NCBI GenBank assembly: GCA_021234155.1
Contig: JAJEKV010000034.1
Span: forward strand, 11,432,697-11,496,696
Direction of reading: 5' to 3'
DNA length: 64,000 bases
DNA from: Isoetes taiwanensis
Taxonomy: Eukaryota; Streptophyta; Lycopodiopsida; Isoetales; Isoetaceae
Positions 33,607-45,242 of this stretch are shown in pieces; position 1 is the first letter of the stretch, and every line of letters begins with the position of its first letter. The position numbers and the translations under genes are program-made. The notes beneath the pieces are model-generated. The model was not told where the DNA came from and ran no database searches. It saw nothing but the letters and a program-made list of their open reading frames with translations.

Positions 33607-34870
33607 GTTCCCCTTCTGGAATGTAGGGTAAAAAAATCAGAATATACAGTAAAAATATTACAATGTAGAGTAAAAACAATGATCTCATCATAGATCACAC
33701 TAAAAATGTAAAGTAAAAACAATGTACAAAAGAGTAAACCATTGATCCCATTGCAGTAAAAGTTTTGGATTAGAAATAAAAAGGGTTTACAATTCTAAAA
33801 TTCAATTTCCAGTCATTTCCATTCAATTTCCACAGTCATTTCCACTGATATGTTTCACAATCTCTGCAATGTTCAAGCTGCCACCACCAGGAAGGATTAT
33901 ACAGTTGTTGAAAGTGCCACCTGAAATGTGAGTAGTGCCAATATCAAGGCTCAATTTGAAGGCCCTCCTGACACGCGGATTATCACCAGCAATCTCTTCA
34001 AGAGACACTATATCAAAAAAAGGATCATCAAGTTCGCTAGCAGGTCGAGTAATAATAGGTTGATCCTTTTCGTAGATGTAGTGTTACTTCCCAACTCCAC
34101 ATTGTTTGGAACTGAGTTAAAACCAGTATCTTTACCCACATTCATACTATGATCACCTGACAAACCTCAAGTATTAAATCATGATCTACGAACAAACTAG
34201 AACTACAAAGTACAATACCTGTAATATGACCAGAGCGGCTGACTGAGAATCTAACTCATTCATATTTCCAGCAGCAATTTGTAAAATATTCAAATTTCCA
34301 ACATTCTGTCTCACATCATACGTGGCCAATTCTTCCAGCGGCCTTCACTTCCTTCATTAAGTTTTCATCCAGATCAAGGAATGCTACTGGCTTGTCACAT
34401 TTTCCACCTTTTGTTACTGATTTCAGAAACATTTTCTTTGTTACTATCATCAGCAAGTACGAAAACTCCTGGCATGTTCTCAACATCCTTGATATACTCT
34501 TTGATCTCCTCTTCACCAAATTCTTTACACATGTACTTCAAGGTCAGAGTCACTTCCTGCATCTTCATCATGCAAACTAGCGTCTATTCCTTCAAGTTCT
34601 GCTGTCAAGCTTAGCACAAATGACGGTGCTCCACCAGATATATCAGAAACCGCCAATGTAGGCTGATATACCAAAACTCGATAGAACATTAGTAAAATGT
34701 AAGACAACAATATGACAAGAGAATTTACTCCAGCCATTACAACCTCTTGCGCTCCCAAAGTCTACAGAACCTGAAAAACAAGAAAAAAGTTAGTTACAGT
34801 AAAGAAAGAAACACAAAACAAGAAAAAAAGCAGAAAAGAAGTGTTATATCTTCTTCTTAGGCGCCATTCT
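33607..34870 (-). pseudogene. unidentified minus-strand coding region ending in a poly-A-like tract
   Basis: Downstream half (34090-33823): ITRPASELDDPFFDIVSLEE, IAGDNPRVRRAFKLSLDIG and GGTFNNCIILPGGGSLNIAE end at a stop at 33823-33825. About 215 bp of AT-rich 3'UTR-like sequence and then the poly-T/A tract follow. Upstream blocks read YQPTLAVSDISGGAPSFVLS, ASLHDEDAGSDSDLE, EEIKEYIKDVENMPGVFVLA and VAFLDLDENLMKEVKAAGRI in differing frames. ATGs lie near 34864 (MAPKKK) and 34758. The composition is clearly protein-like, but no family is recognised. Frame changes may be introns or lesions; a TTTTTCAG acceptor-like site near 34780 argues for introns. Confidence 0.4.
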
Positions 34871-35146
34871 TCAATTAGACTTGCAAGAAAGCTTCAAAGC
34901 TACACATGCAGCAAGAAAGAACTTGAATCTAACCTCTAACCTAACATGCAATCTCAGGAATCTCATCAAAAGTCGCTGGAACACATTAAAACCCAAAGAT
35001 CTCCCAGAAAAACGTCGATTTTCCACAATTATAAACAGAAACCGGCCGATCTTCAAGAACTCCAACAAAATTGCCGAGAAAACAAGGCGCTGCCTCACAA
35101 AAGAAACTAGAACAATGTCTGAGACATACACAGACAAGAAAGAACC

Positions 35147-36877
35147 ATGACATATTTAACAAAACTTAGACTTATTCAGATTTAATAGATAACCTTCAAG
35201 GACTTCATTATAAGAATATATATATTATTTAATTCTTCTTGATTGTTATAATTTTAATGAGTTTTAGGGTCATTTCCCACTTGCCGTTAAGTTAAGTTAA
35301 ATAGGGCCAATAACTGGAACTTGCTTTCCCACTGACCCTTAAGTTAATATCAGTTAAGTTAATTCCAATTAATTTTTAACCGTTCATTAACTTAACGGAG
35401 CATCCTTCTCACTAGAAAAAGTTAAGTTATTTTTTTAACCAAATTTAAAAATATTTAACCAACTAGTACAAAAGTTAAGTGACCTAAGCAAGGTCCACTT
35501 AACTTATAACTTTTTGGTTAAGCATTAAGCTAACTTAACTACGAGTGAGAAATGGTTCCAGTTAGGTTAGACTCTTAAATCTTAATTTTGACAAGGAGGC
35601 CAACTAGTTGACCGTGTGTCTTACTAGTTTGATAGATTGAATAAAAACATTAAAATAGGAGGTGGATTTTAAGAATTTTGCGATTGATTGACTGGTCACG
35701 TAGTACTTGACTAAAAAGTATTAAAATGGAGAGAGTTGACTACAAGTCAATTGATTGGCGAGAAAGTGTCTAAGTTAACCAAAAGTCAACTCATTGACTA
35801 GAAAGTCAACCACTTTACTAGATTTTACTACAGTGAAATAATACACAAAAATAGTAACTTGACAAAAAAGTCGCATCCTCCATTTAATTTAACCGTATCT
35901 CTTAACTGAAGTGAGAAACGAACACATTTATCTCTAACCTAACAAAACTTCTTAATTACTAGTGTAAAGCACAAACTCATTATAAAGGTTAGGTTAAGTT
36001 GATTTCATGAGCTTAACCTAAGTGGTCCATAATTGGTATAGTGCGAATGCATATCTTCACAATCCTTTAAGTTAGTCTTAACTTAATGACTTTAATGGGA
36101 AATCACAACCTACTTTCCGTTAAGTTAAGAGATAACCAACTAGTTAAGTTAACCTAATCTAACCTAATTGCGAGTGGGAAACTACCCTTAATTATAAAAG
36201 TTTATTTTTAAGTTAAGACCTTAATGGTTCTAAAAATTTAAAATTACTTTTCAGACTAATTTTCACTTGAATTTATTTAGAATTAAACATTTCAAGAATA
36301 TAAAATTTTAATTTTTAGTGATTTATCAAATTTAAAATTTGGCAATCCTGAAAATCTGCAAATGAAATCCGATGGTCCGATAAGTGATTGACATAAAATT
36401 ATTATAAAAATTTCTGAATTTACAAACTTTTATATTTTTAAAAACACGTTTAAGGAAGTTTTGAGATCAAAATCAATTAAATTGTAAAGTTAATATTTTA
36501 ATAATAACTATTGAATAATTTATTATTAATGAAACAAAATATATTAAAACTTAATCAATAATAAATTATTCAATGTATTTACAGATAAACATAATCATTT
36601 AATTAATTCTAAATCTAAAACTTTCTTTACCTATTTTAAAAAAAATAACATTTCAATTATATAGCATTTATTTTAGATAATTTTAAATAAATCAAAGTGA
36701 AAATTAATTTAGAAAGCAATTTTATACTTTGTTAACCTTCATACTTTTGATCTAAAAATAAACAAAACAAATGATTAAAATTAATAGGAGTTAAAAATAC
36801 TGCTGATTTTATTTTGACATCCTTGAAGTATATATCTATTAGATTTGAATAAGTCTAAATTTTGTTAAATATGCCAT
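35147..36877. mobile_element. AT-rich long-TIR element (family Y), copy A, with a nested element
   Basis: The left end ATGACATATTTAACAAAACT and the right end (reverse complement ATGGCATATTTAACAAAATT) form terminal inverted repeats of about 75 bp. AACC flanks both sides, so a 4-bp target duplication is possible. Without the nested element at 35267-36187 it would be about 0.8 kb. Copies lie at 56999-57737 and, as a left-end fragment, at 48544-48618. No ORF. The superfamily is uncertain. Confidence 0.75.
35267..36187. mobile_element. PIF/Harbinger-like non-autonomous element, copy A
   Basis: 921 bp with terminal inverted repeats GGGTCATTTCCCACTTGC / GGGTAGTTTCCCACTCGC, flanked on both sides by TTA. 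The related element at 57 kb has the uninterrupted site GAGTTTTAATTATAAAAG, proving a TTA target duplication. A 3-bp TTA/TAA duplication is typical of PIF/Harbinger. The interior is full of TTAAGTTAA and GTCAAC-type motifs and has no transposase. It is nested inside element Y. Confidence 0.9.
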
Positions 36878-37487
36878 AACCGATAATCTACCTTGTTCCA
36901 TTCCTAATACTTCATCTGTATCGCCTCTTGCATTGTCATCAATTCCATAACCAATAGTAACACTTGCTGAAACTTCAGTAAATTTTAGTCTCTCACTTAT
37001 CAACTCTATTGTGACTGTTGACACCATCTACATAGTTCACTGCTACAAAGTGATGCATTGGACCACGAGAATCCTTCAATAACTTACAATCATTTGACTT
37101 ACAATATACTGAAAATGCTGTGTATGAAGATTCGTTTTCAAATCCTGTGCATCTTTTATTCCTACATAAATCATCACTTGCCACCCATGTAACTTGAGTC
37201 CCCGTATCAAGAATGAGCCTCAAAGGAGTAATAGGAGTTCATACTCCAACTTCAACAACATGAGTATAAGTAAATGGGAACTGGCTTCGAATAGTTGCAT
37301 TCATCAATAAGCTTGAATTAAAAGATGAAATGTTCAGGTAATGATTGATCACAAATAAGAGCAATACTAATGAGGATGAGGTAGAAATAGTAGGAAATGT
37401 AGTAAAATATCGGTGTGCAATAAGATAAAATGTGACGAGAGAAAATACTTGAGAAAGCGTCATGGGTGTGGGCTGGAGTTCCTGCAA
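36878..37487 (-). pseudogene. nepenthesin-like aspartic protease, N-terminal half
   Basis: The minus strand starts at ATG 37487 with a hydrophobic leader (VFSLVTFYLIA, SLVLLLFVINHYL). FTYTHVVEVGV follows, then a stop at 37239-37241 where the family has a Gly. TPLRLILDTGTQVTWVASDD contains the first catalytic Asp (DTG), then NKRCTGF and CKSNDCKLL. A frameshift near 37020 leads to VELISERLKFTEV-like sequence and VLGMEQGRLS. This is the A1 (pepsin/nepenthesin) layout up to about residue 200. It breaks off exactly at the end of element Y (36877). The matching C-terminal half is at 46853-47370. Confidence 0.88.
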
Positions 37488-38589
37488 ATTGACATAGTTT
37501 CAAATTCTCATTATCGTTCATAGACTATTTTCAAAAACTTACAATCCAGCAAAATCCTACAAGCTCGACTTACCAACTATAATTCAAATCTTCTTAGTGC
37601 TTACTAACTATAATTCAAAGCATCTAAAGAATCTAAATTTAGACGCGTTTGATGTTTAAAGATAATATTTAAATTTAGATACGTTTGTAAATTATATAAC
37701 ACATTCAATGCTCACAAGAAGAAGGTTGTGGCACCAATGGTGTTTAAATTATAATTGAGCTCAGAATGATAACACATGTAGTGCTCACAAGAAGAAGGCT
37801 TTAGCATTTAAGACTTAGAGGAAAAATTACAAGAACCAAGACATAACTCAAGGTATCAAAATCTTTGCAGAAACAATTGGAAGCCATGAAATGGAAGGAC
37901 TTCACAGCCTTGGGGAATACGCGAAAATCTGGTGCTCTCTATTGAATTATGTACTAACTAACTAACTTGAAATGCAATATTGATTCTTAATGAATTCTGC
38001 TGAGTCAATCAAGCTGTGCTAACAGTTCTGTAAAAAAATAAAATAAAAAAATAAAATAAAAATCAAGGGAACGGACGTCTTTAAATTACCTGGTATGCAG
38101 AAGATTTGGCAGCAGGCAGTGCCAATCTCGAGCAGGGGTATCAAACTTACCAGCAGCTAGGCCGTGTAGAAGAGATCGGAGCTGAAGAGAAGAAGCCCAC
38201 CGAGAGAAACCAAACCCGTTGGCTGAATAGGCAAGTTTTTTTTACGAGCTGTACCTTGAAAATGCAGGTGCAGCTTTCATGACCCTGACGCAAAATTATT
38301 GAGTTTTTTAGAAATGGACTTTGCAGTTGTGCTACCTTCCAATTTCTAGAGAATTGTTTTACAGCTGACCTTTGGCTTTCTAATTTGCTGAGTGTTTAAG
38401 GAATAAAACTATATGTGCAAGTATAAAAATTTCGTTTAGGTTATTAAGTGTTGTCGCTCAGCAAGGTCATCCCAGAAACATCTTTCAAGTAACAAAACAT
38501 GCCGACCATATTTATGATACATAAGAATCTCATTAAACTATCAAATATAATATGTTTCAAAAAATCATAAATAATATCTTATTACAAGT
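37488..38589. other. no recognisable gene
   Basis: AT-rich spacer between the protease fragment and the LINE. It contains (AAAATAAAAT)-type simple sequence at about 38035-38062. Confidence 0.55.
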
Positions 38590-40119
38590 TACACTCTGGA
38601 GTTCACTCCAAAATTTGATCCCCTGGCAGAGGACGTCTTGCAGTTGAACCCCGCAGAGGTGGCTTGGTCAAGGATATCAGATGACAGCCATATTTCGCGC
38701 TATGGCAGGCAGTTGTTGTTGCTAGGTAGTATCTTTGACCTGGTTATTTGTAATGGGCTGGCACAATGGCCGTCTTCCAGTTGCTACACTTGTAGACAGG
38801 AGAACCAAGGGGGCGGCTCCAGTGTGGTGGATTATCTGCTGGTTGAGGAACGGGATCTGCACCTGGTTACTCATTTTTCCATCGGGACAGACACTCGGGA
38901 CGAGGAAGTAGATTCGGACCACCGGCCCCTGTTCATGCATCTCCATTGGGAGGCTTCCCGTGCACCTGCTGCTTCAACACACCGGGTGCCCCAGCTGCGC
39001 CTGGACTACGACCGTGCAGGGACCTATGCCCAGCTGCTTGAGCATGATCTGGCGGGACTGCTGCAACTCCCCACACTTCAAGAGCAATCTGCTGAGCTGA
39101 CTCACCTGCTTCTGACGGCTGCTGAAAGATGCTTTGGGAGAGGCCGCTCACGGCGAACCACAGGCACTACCACCTTTCCCCGCAACAAATGGTTTGATGA
39201 TGAGTGTCGGGAGCTCAAACGCACACTCCGGCAAGTCACTGATCCCATCTCCCGCCCACAGGCCATCAGTCAATACCGCTCCTTTCTCAAGAACAAGAAG
39301 GCCAGATACCTCGCAGAGCATCAGCAACAGATGTTTGGTCTCCTGGACCGGCACCCCAGGACATTCTGGAGAAGGGTCTTGAGCAAGCCTGCACAGCCCA
39401 CAGGGAACATCACCTCGGAGCAATGGGTACAGTACTTGCAACAGCTGTACGACCCGCTCGGGGGCCGGGCACCAGTCCCTCCACAGATAGGCATGGCTCT
39501 GGTTATCACAGAAGGGGATGTTATCATGGGCCTACAGCGTCTAGCTAATGGGAAGGCAGCAGATTTAGATGGCATGCATGCAGAACTTCTGAAATGGGCT
39601 GGGCCTCTACTGGTGCCTGTCCTCATGGCATTGTTCAATAAAGCATTGCGAGAAGGCTTCCCCCACGCAATGGACCACTAGCGTAATAATAGTGCCCATC
39701 TACAAAGCGGGGACCCTCAATGCCCGACCAACTACCGTACTATTATGGTCAGCTCTCTCTTTGCAAAATCGTTATCGGCATCCTTGAGCAAATGGGCCGG
39801 ACAATATGGGCAGAGGAAACGGAGGTGCGAGCTCTTACACAGGCAGGTTTCCGGCCCAGACATTCCACCATTGATCATATCTTCACTCTGCGCACATTGA
39901 TTGAGGATAGCAGGAATCGCCGGCAGAACCTGTACTGTTGTTTCGTTGATTTTGCAAAAGCGTTCGACACAGTACCCCGCAACAAGCTCTGGGACAGATT
40001 GCGACAGCTGGGGACCCCCTTGGACTTGCAGAATGCAGTATATGGGCTGTACGAGGCATGCTCAGGCCGTATCACATCAGCAGCACAACCGGTAATGCCA
40101 CGGTTCTATTGCGACAGCA
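38590..40119 (+). mobile_element. LINE-1 copy (L-A), endonuclease to RT motif A
   Basis: The + strand encodes the end of an apurinic-type endonuclease (VVDYLLVEE, DSDHRPLFMHL), then a linker with NKWFDDECRELKRTLRQ and LANGKAADLDGMHAELLKWA at the RT start. After frame breaks near 39680-39790 come AGFRPRHSTIDHIFTLRTLI and the catalytic motif A, CCFVDFAKAFDTVPRNKLWD. The 5' end is truncated: the endonuclease N-terminus is missing at about 38590. RT motif B lies after the large insertion, at 45260. It is a non-LTR retrotransposon. Its RT boxes differ from the GxxQGDPLSP of angiosperm L1. Confidence 0.9.
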
Positions 40120-40128
40120 ATAGAACCG
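40101..40128. repeat. perfect hairpin at the insertion junction
   Basis: CGGTTCTATTG-CGACAG-CAATAGAACCG. The left arm is LINE coding sequence and the right arm begins the insertion, so the first bases of the insertion are an inverted copy of the flank. Confidence 0.85.
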
Positions 40129-43100
40129 ACATTCCTTGGATGGGGACGTCCCTTTGTCATTCCTCCTATTTATTCAGCCTCTCTTCATTGTTCTATCATC
40201 GGCGTTCTCTTGAGCTAGTTTCTCCTTCTTCTCTATCCTATCAGTTTTTCAAACCATCCTCATATCTAGAGCTACTCTTCATCCCTTAGCTTTCTGCTAG
40301 TTTGTTCTACCGTATCTTATCCTACTTCTTCATCCCTTACACTTCTGCTAGTTTCTTCGTGTGATGCCCTACCGAATCTTAGCCTTGTTCTTCATCCCTT
40401 ACCCTGTGGGGTTTGTCTCTGGGCGTTCCGTTTCCTTCAGGCTCCTTGTATCCTGACGCCGTCAGAACTTTGGCCGGACTGATTGAGTTGAATCACTGGA
40501 ACGGGAAATTATTTGGGATAGTTTGAGCGTGACCCCTTCTGGTGTCGATGGTGCTCGCCCAGTTACCTGGGGCTTGTTTGCAAGAGTCTCGGCTTTTCAC
40601 AGTTGGAGCGATTTTTCCAGATAAGGACTATGAACTGAGTTTTTCTTCTATATTTTTCATATTTGGGGCCTGGGGTTTTTCTGTGTTCCGGGATGCCCTG
40701 ATTGCATTAGCTGTGCATTTTTCCACGATTTGCGTTCTGGGGTTAGATTGGTAAAGCATTCACCATGTAGGCTTCTTGATTATTCTTGCTAAAGTTTCAC
40801 GATTTGCCTGTGCCCAACCGATATGATCCTTTTTAATATTAGACTTCAGTCTATAAGATCGCATCTTACATGATTCGCACAGACTACAATTTTTCCTCCC
40901 CAGTTCTGCCCTCTAGCATTGCTGTAGTTCGATTCCAGCCTTTTTTTTTTTCTTCGATGCGATCTACTCTACATGAAAGGGTTTGTTGGATTATATTCAG
41001 TGCTTCAAATTTTTTACTCTGCTTGTTGTTTAGATTTTCATTTCGGGTTGTGGTTCTGTGTGTTTTTATCTAGATAGCTTTGACCTTGTTTGCTGTTCTT
41101 TCTCGCCTCTGCTTGCCTGAGTTCCTCGGTGGGCTTAAGCCCTGGAGCTGCAACGACCTCATCCTGCTGGATCTCTGCGCGTGGCCGCTCCTCCTCCGTT
41201 TGGATTCTTGCCATGATGAACGCTTCTTTACTCTGCCTCGAGAGACCAGGTTTGTGATACTGGGTTCAATTCATATTATTTTTTTTCAGGTTTTAGCATG
41301 GATGTTCTTGATGTTGGACAAACTCTTGTTTTTGCGTGTTTATGTTAATTGAACCTGTGGATATAGAACCTTTGCATCCCCACTGCCCGATTTTGAACTG
41401 GCCAGTCTTCTTCTGATTTTCTCTAGATCTACTTTTGGCATGTTGTATCCTCCTCCTATTTGTTGCCATATGGCTGTCATCCGATCAGAGCCTGTTGCAC
41501 TTGGTATATATGCATACTCACAGGTTTGATTGCTGGATTTTAGATCTATAATAGGCTCAGACATAGTTTCAAAATGGTTGGGGTCCGGCCTCATACAACC
41601 TTCCTTGTGTAAACCACCTTGTTGTCGCGGGCTCTCCTCTCTAGTGGCTTCGATTGCGGTAGATGCAGATCCTCTTCAGCTATATGCGGCGGCTTTATTT
41701 CTGATTCTCAGAGACTAACTATTGTCTGAGTTCCAGGTTCTTGACTTCTATACTATTCTTGGATAATTATTACAGAATATTTTTGTCTTAAGGCTTTTTG
41801 GATGTCAAAGTTTGGGTTTTCGCCGCTTATGGTTGCAGGTTCGAAGCCCTCCATATCATTGTTGTGCTTTATGTATATTTTGTCCTCTCGTTTTATTCTT
41901 CTGTTACATGCACGTTGTTGCACTAATTGCTCAAATTGCACGTTGTTGCACTAGTCATTGCTCACGGTCTAGGCGTGATATCACCCTTCATATTTTCTCT
42001 AAATGCTAATTCATAGTTTGTCAGTCTCATATGTGTGCTTTTTGTCCTCTCGTTTTATTCTTCTATTACATGCACGTTGTTGCACTAGTCATGGCTCAAA
42101 TTGCACGTTGTTGCACTAGTCATTGCTCACGTTCTAGGCGTGATATATCACCCTTCATATATTTCTCTAAATGATAAGTCATAGTTTGTCAGTCTCATAT
42201 GTGTGCTTCCATTTTCATTTGGCCCTCTTCTTTCAAGGTTACTTTCATTTTGTTGGCCACCCCCTTTTCTTTTTTCTTTTCTATATTTTGGGACAATTGG
42301 AGTTTACTCTGCCTTTGTGGGTTGTTTTTAGTTCTTACTGTTGGTGTTATAATTGGCATTATCTTGTGTGAACACGGCGCATCGCATCTTCTAACGTGAC
42401 CTTGAGTTAGTTCCCATTATCCATGTTTTTCGTCTAATCTTTCTCTTGCTACACATCTTCTGTTGGTTATGCTCTGATTTGTGTGGATAATTTGCACGTC
42501 TAGCATGTTCTATAGGTTTCGAAGGATTTTCACCCCTTAGGTTGGAAGATGCTTATACGTCATTTTAGGTTGTATTCACATATTTATTTGTGGTTGGGTC
42601 TCTGTGCCATCATTCTTGCTCTATTTTTTGTATATGAGATTCTATGTGTCTTTGTGAGAAATTTTTTAGGCTAATTGTTGTTATGCCCTTTCTGGCTTGG
42701 ATGATTGCCCATCTCGCATGTTCTATGAATTTAGGAGGATCGGGATCCTGTAGGAGACTGTCCTTTGTCTTCTCTAGTATTTGCAAAGTTGTGCATTTCG
42801 TTGGAGCCGTGAACCAAAACGCGCTCGGGAGGTGCTTGTTGTATTAGGTTTAACTAGGATTTGAATTTCTATGCATTCGTTTTTATTGAAGTCTTGGTTT
42901 GTAATGTTCTACATATATTTGGTGGGTGATATTCATGTTAGTTAATTTCATATCCTCGATCCTGAGTTTCATTTGGTTACTTCCTTTGGCTTTCAACGTT
43001 TGCACAATATGTTTGAGGCTTATTTTGATCATATGCATTGGGTAGATAATGCTTATATTGCGAAGTTTCATTGTGCCTTGGGCATTTCTTATGGTTTCAT

Positions 43101-45242
43101 CTGATGCATTCTTCTTCTCTAGAAATGTATGGGCATTGATTCGTTCTTAGCATTGGTTTTTATTTGGTTTCTTTTGAAGACTGGTGCCGTGTTTGGAGTA
43201 TTCTCTGTATTGTTCGTGGGCTTTGTTGTCCCAATCATCCTACATTTTCATGGTTTTTTGAGGATACCTCCAGCAGGTCTTGGGGAACTTTCATGGTTTA
43301 TGGTATTGTATCCCGTGGTGCTTCTTTGTTTCTGATACTCCCTTATGGCCGTTCCTTTCTTAGCATGCTCGTCTCTATGTCAACTGTGAATTTAGTCTGG
43401 TTGATCATATAGATTTCATTTCGGTCTTTTTGCTTGGTGAGTTCCTTTTCACCCCAGCACCTTCGATGAACCATTGTCCCATTGGATTTGCTTATATTTG
43501 CTCCAGGTTTCATAACTTCCTTTGACCCCTTCATACATGGAGACCATAGTCATTTATTCAGTCACATGCTTCAGGTGGACTTTGCTTCACATAAGCGATG
43601 ATTCCTTTGAGCCAATTGCCTTAGGTTGGTCCTCTACCTCCATTTGTACCCTTGTTCTAGTTGTTTCACTCGACATCTTTTGCATTTCATTACTATGTTT
43701 TTGTCTTGTATGACAGTTGTCTGTTGCTCTAAGTTACTCCAACTTGTTGCTTGCTGTCGTTATTCCCATTACTATGTTCTCGATTACTATGTTGTTTTTT
43801 ATTACTATGTTTTCGATTACTATGTCGGTTCTATTACTATGTTTTGTTCTTGTATGACAGTTGTGTGTTGCTCTAGGTTACTCCGCTTTGTTGCTTGAGG
43901 TCGCTATTCCCATCATTTCATACTCGATGAACTTGTTTCGTTATGTTGGTCTATCCGTTCGCCATCGCTTCTTCTGTCTCATTTGTTGTTTAGCCTCGTT
44001 TGATCATTTGTTTCCATTATTTTTGGTTTTCGAAGTACATTAACTTCGACTTCATATAGACCGCTGATCTCTCGGTGCTATTTGCCTCCTGTTGGTCCCT
44101 TTAGCTCCTTTTCTGCCATTGTTCTAATTGTTCCACTTGATGTTTTTTGCGAATCTTTCTCATGCTTAGTCTGTTTTATCACAGTTGTCTTTTTGCTCTA
44201 TGTTACTCTGCTTCATTGCTTGATTTCCTTTTCCAGTTATTCCTTTAAACTTGTTTTTTGCATTTTGGTCCACCCACTCACAGTTGCTTCCTCTTCTCAT
44301 TTTGTTCTTTAGCCTAGTTTGCTCAATTTTTTCCATGCTTTCCAGTTTTCAAGTACTTTATGCCTTTATCTTCATTTTTTCAAGTTTGTTAGTAGGTTTA
44401 TTTGTTTCTAGGCATTTTTTCTTTTGTCAGACAGTCTTTTTGGCCCCTTTTTAGTCCAATTTTTTATGTTTCTATGCTTTTCGCATTGAGCCTTTATTAT
44501 CTCCATTTGCTCCGCTTGCTCCATATGTCCCATTAGCCTCATCTGTGCATTCTGTTTCATTTTGTTCCGGTGATCCTTGTGGACTTGTTTCTCCTTTTCT
44601 TTATTCCACATTTTTCAATCTATTTTTAGATTCGACTTGCTGTATTTGTTGCACTCCTTTTTGCTACATGCCCCTCATTATTTCTGGTCTCGAGCTCATT
44701 TCTTGTTCTCTCTCTGTTTGGCATTTTTGTTGACTTCTTTTTGCTCTTCTTTTATTCCATGTATTCATTTGTTCCGTGTGTGTTTTTTTCTTTGTCTATT
44801 CGTTAACGATGTGGTCATTAATTCTTTTTCTCCGTCCGTTTTTCCTGTTGAGTTTTGTCCCCGTCCACCTTCTCCACTTTTTCTTTTCCTCTCTCTTTTA
44901 TTCCGACCTTTTAACTTTGCTGCACTTGCCTGTTTTCTTCGTCGCCTTGTTTCCCATGCCTATCCATTCTGGCTCCCTCTTACCTGGCTCCTTTCTACCA
45001 TATTATGTTCTTCCTTCCTTTGTGTTCTTCACTCGTCAGTCCTTCCATCGGCTCTTTCGATGTTCTGTCTGTTCTTGTGCCTTTGTTGTTGCCATTTTGT
45101 CCATTTTGATTCGCTGTTCCATCAGCCTTATCTGTGCATTCTTTTCCCGTGACCCTTGTCGACTCGTTTCTCCTCTTCTTTTCTCTTTAGCTTCTCTTCT
45201 TTTCAGTCTCCATGCTTTGTAGGACCCATCCTAGGAATCAGT
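40120..45242. mobile_element. 5.1-kb T-rich insertion splitting the LINE
   Basis: It separates RT motif A from motif B of one LINE. AGCA (40116-40119 and 45243-45246) may be a target duplication. Near the ends ATTCCTTGGATGGG and, inverted, ATTCCTAGGATGGG form imperfect terminal inverted repeats. The + strand is markedly pyrimidine-rich throughout. Inside are a 162-bp tandem duplication (41881-42042, 42043-42208) and degenerate repeats of GTTGTBTGTTGCTCTA at 43710, 43860 and 44186. Long + strand frames are hydrophobic only because of composition. No transposase, RT or known domain is visible. Class unknown. Confidence 0.75.
41881..42208. repeat. 162-bp tandem duplication
   Basis: Both copies start TGTCCTCTCGTTTTATTCTT and contain two GCACGTTGTTGCACTA motifs each. 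The period is 162 bp with about 95 percent identity. Confidence 0.9.

Noticed and set aside
44577-45152. 191-codon + strand ORF rich in Phe, Leu, Cys and Ser, apparently membrane-like
   Set aside because: It lies in the T-rich insertion. Its hydrophobicity follows from pyrimidine composition, overlapping frames look the same, and no domain order or conserved motif is present.
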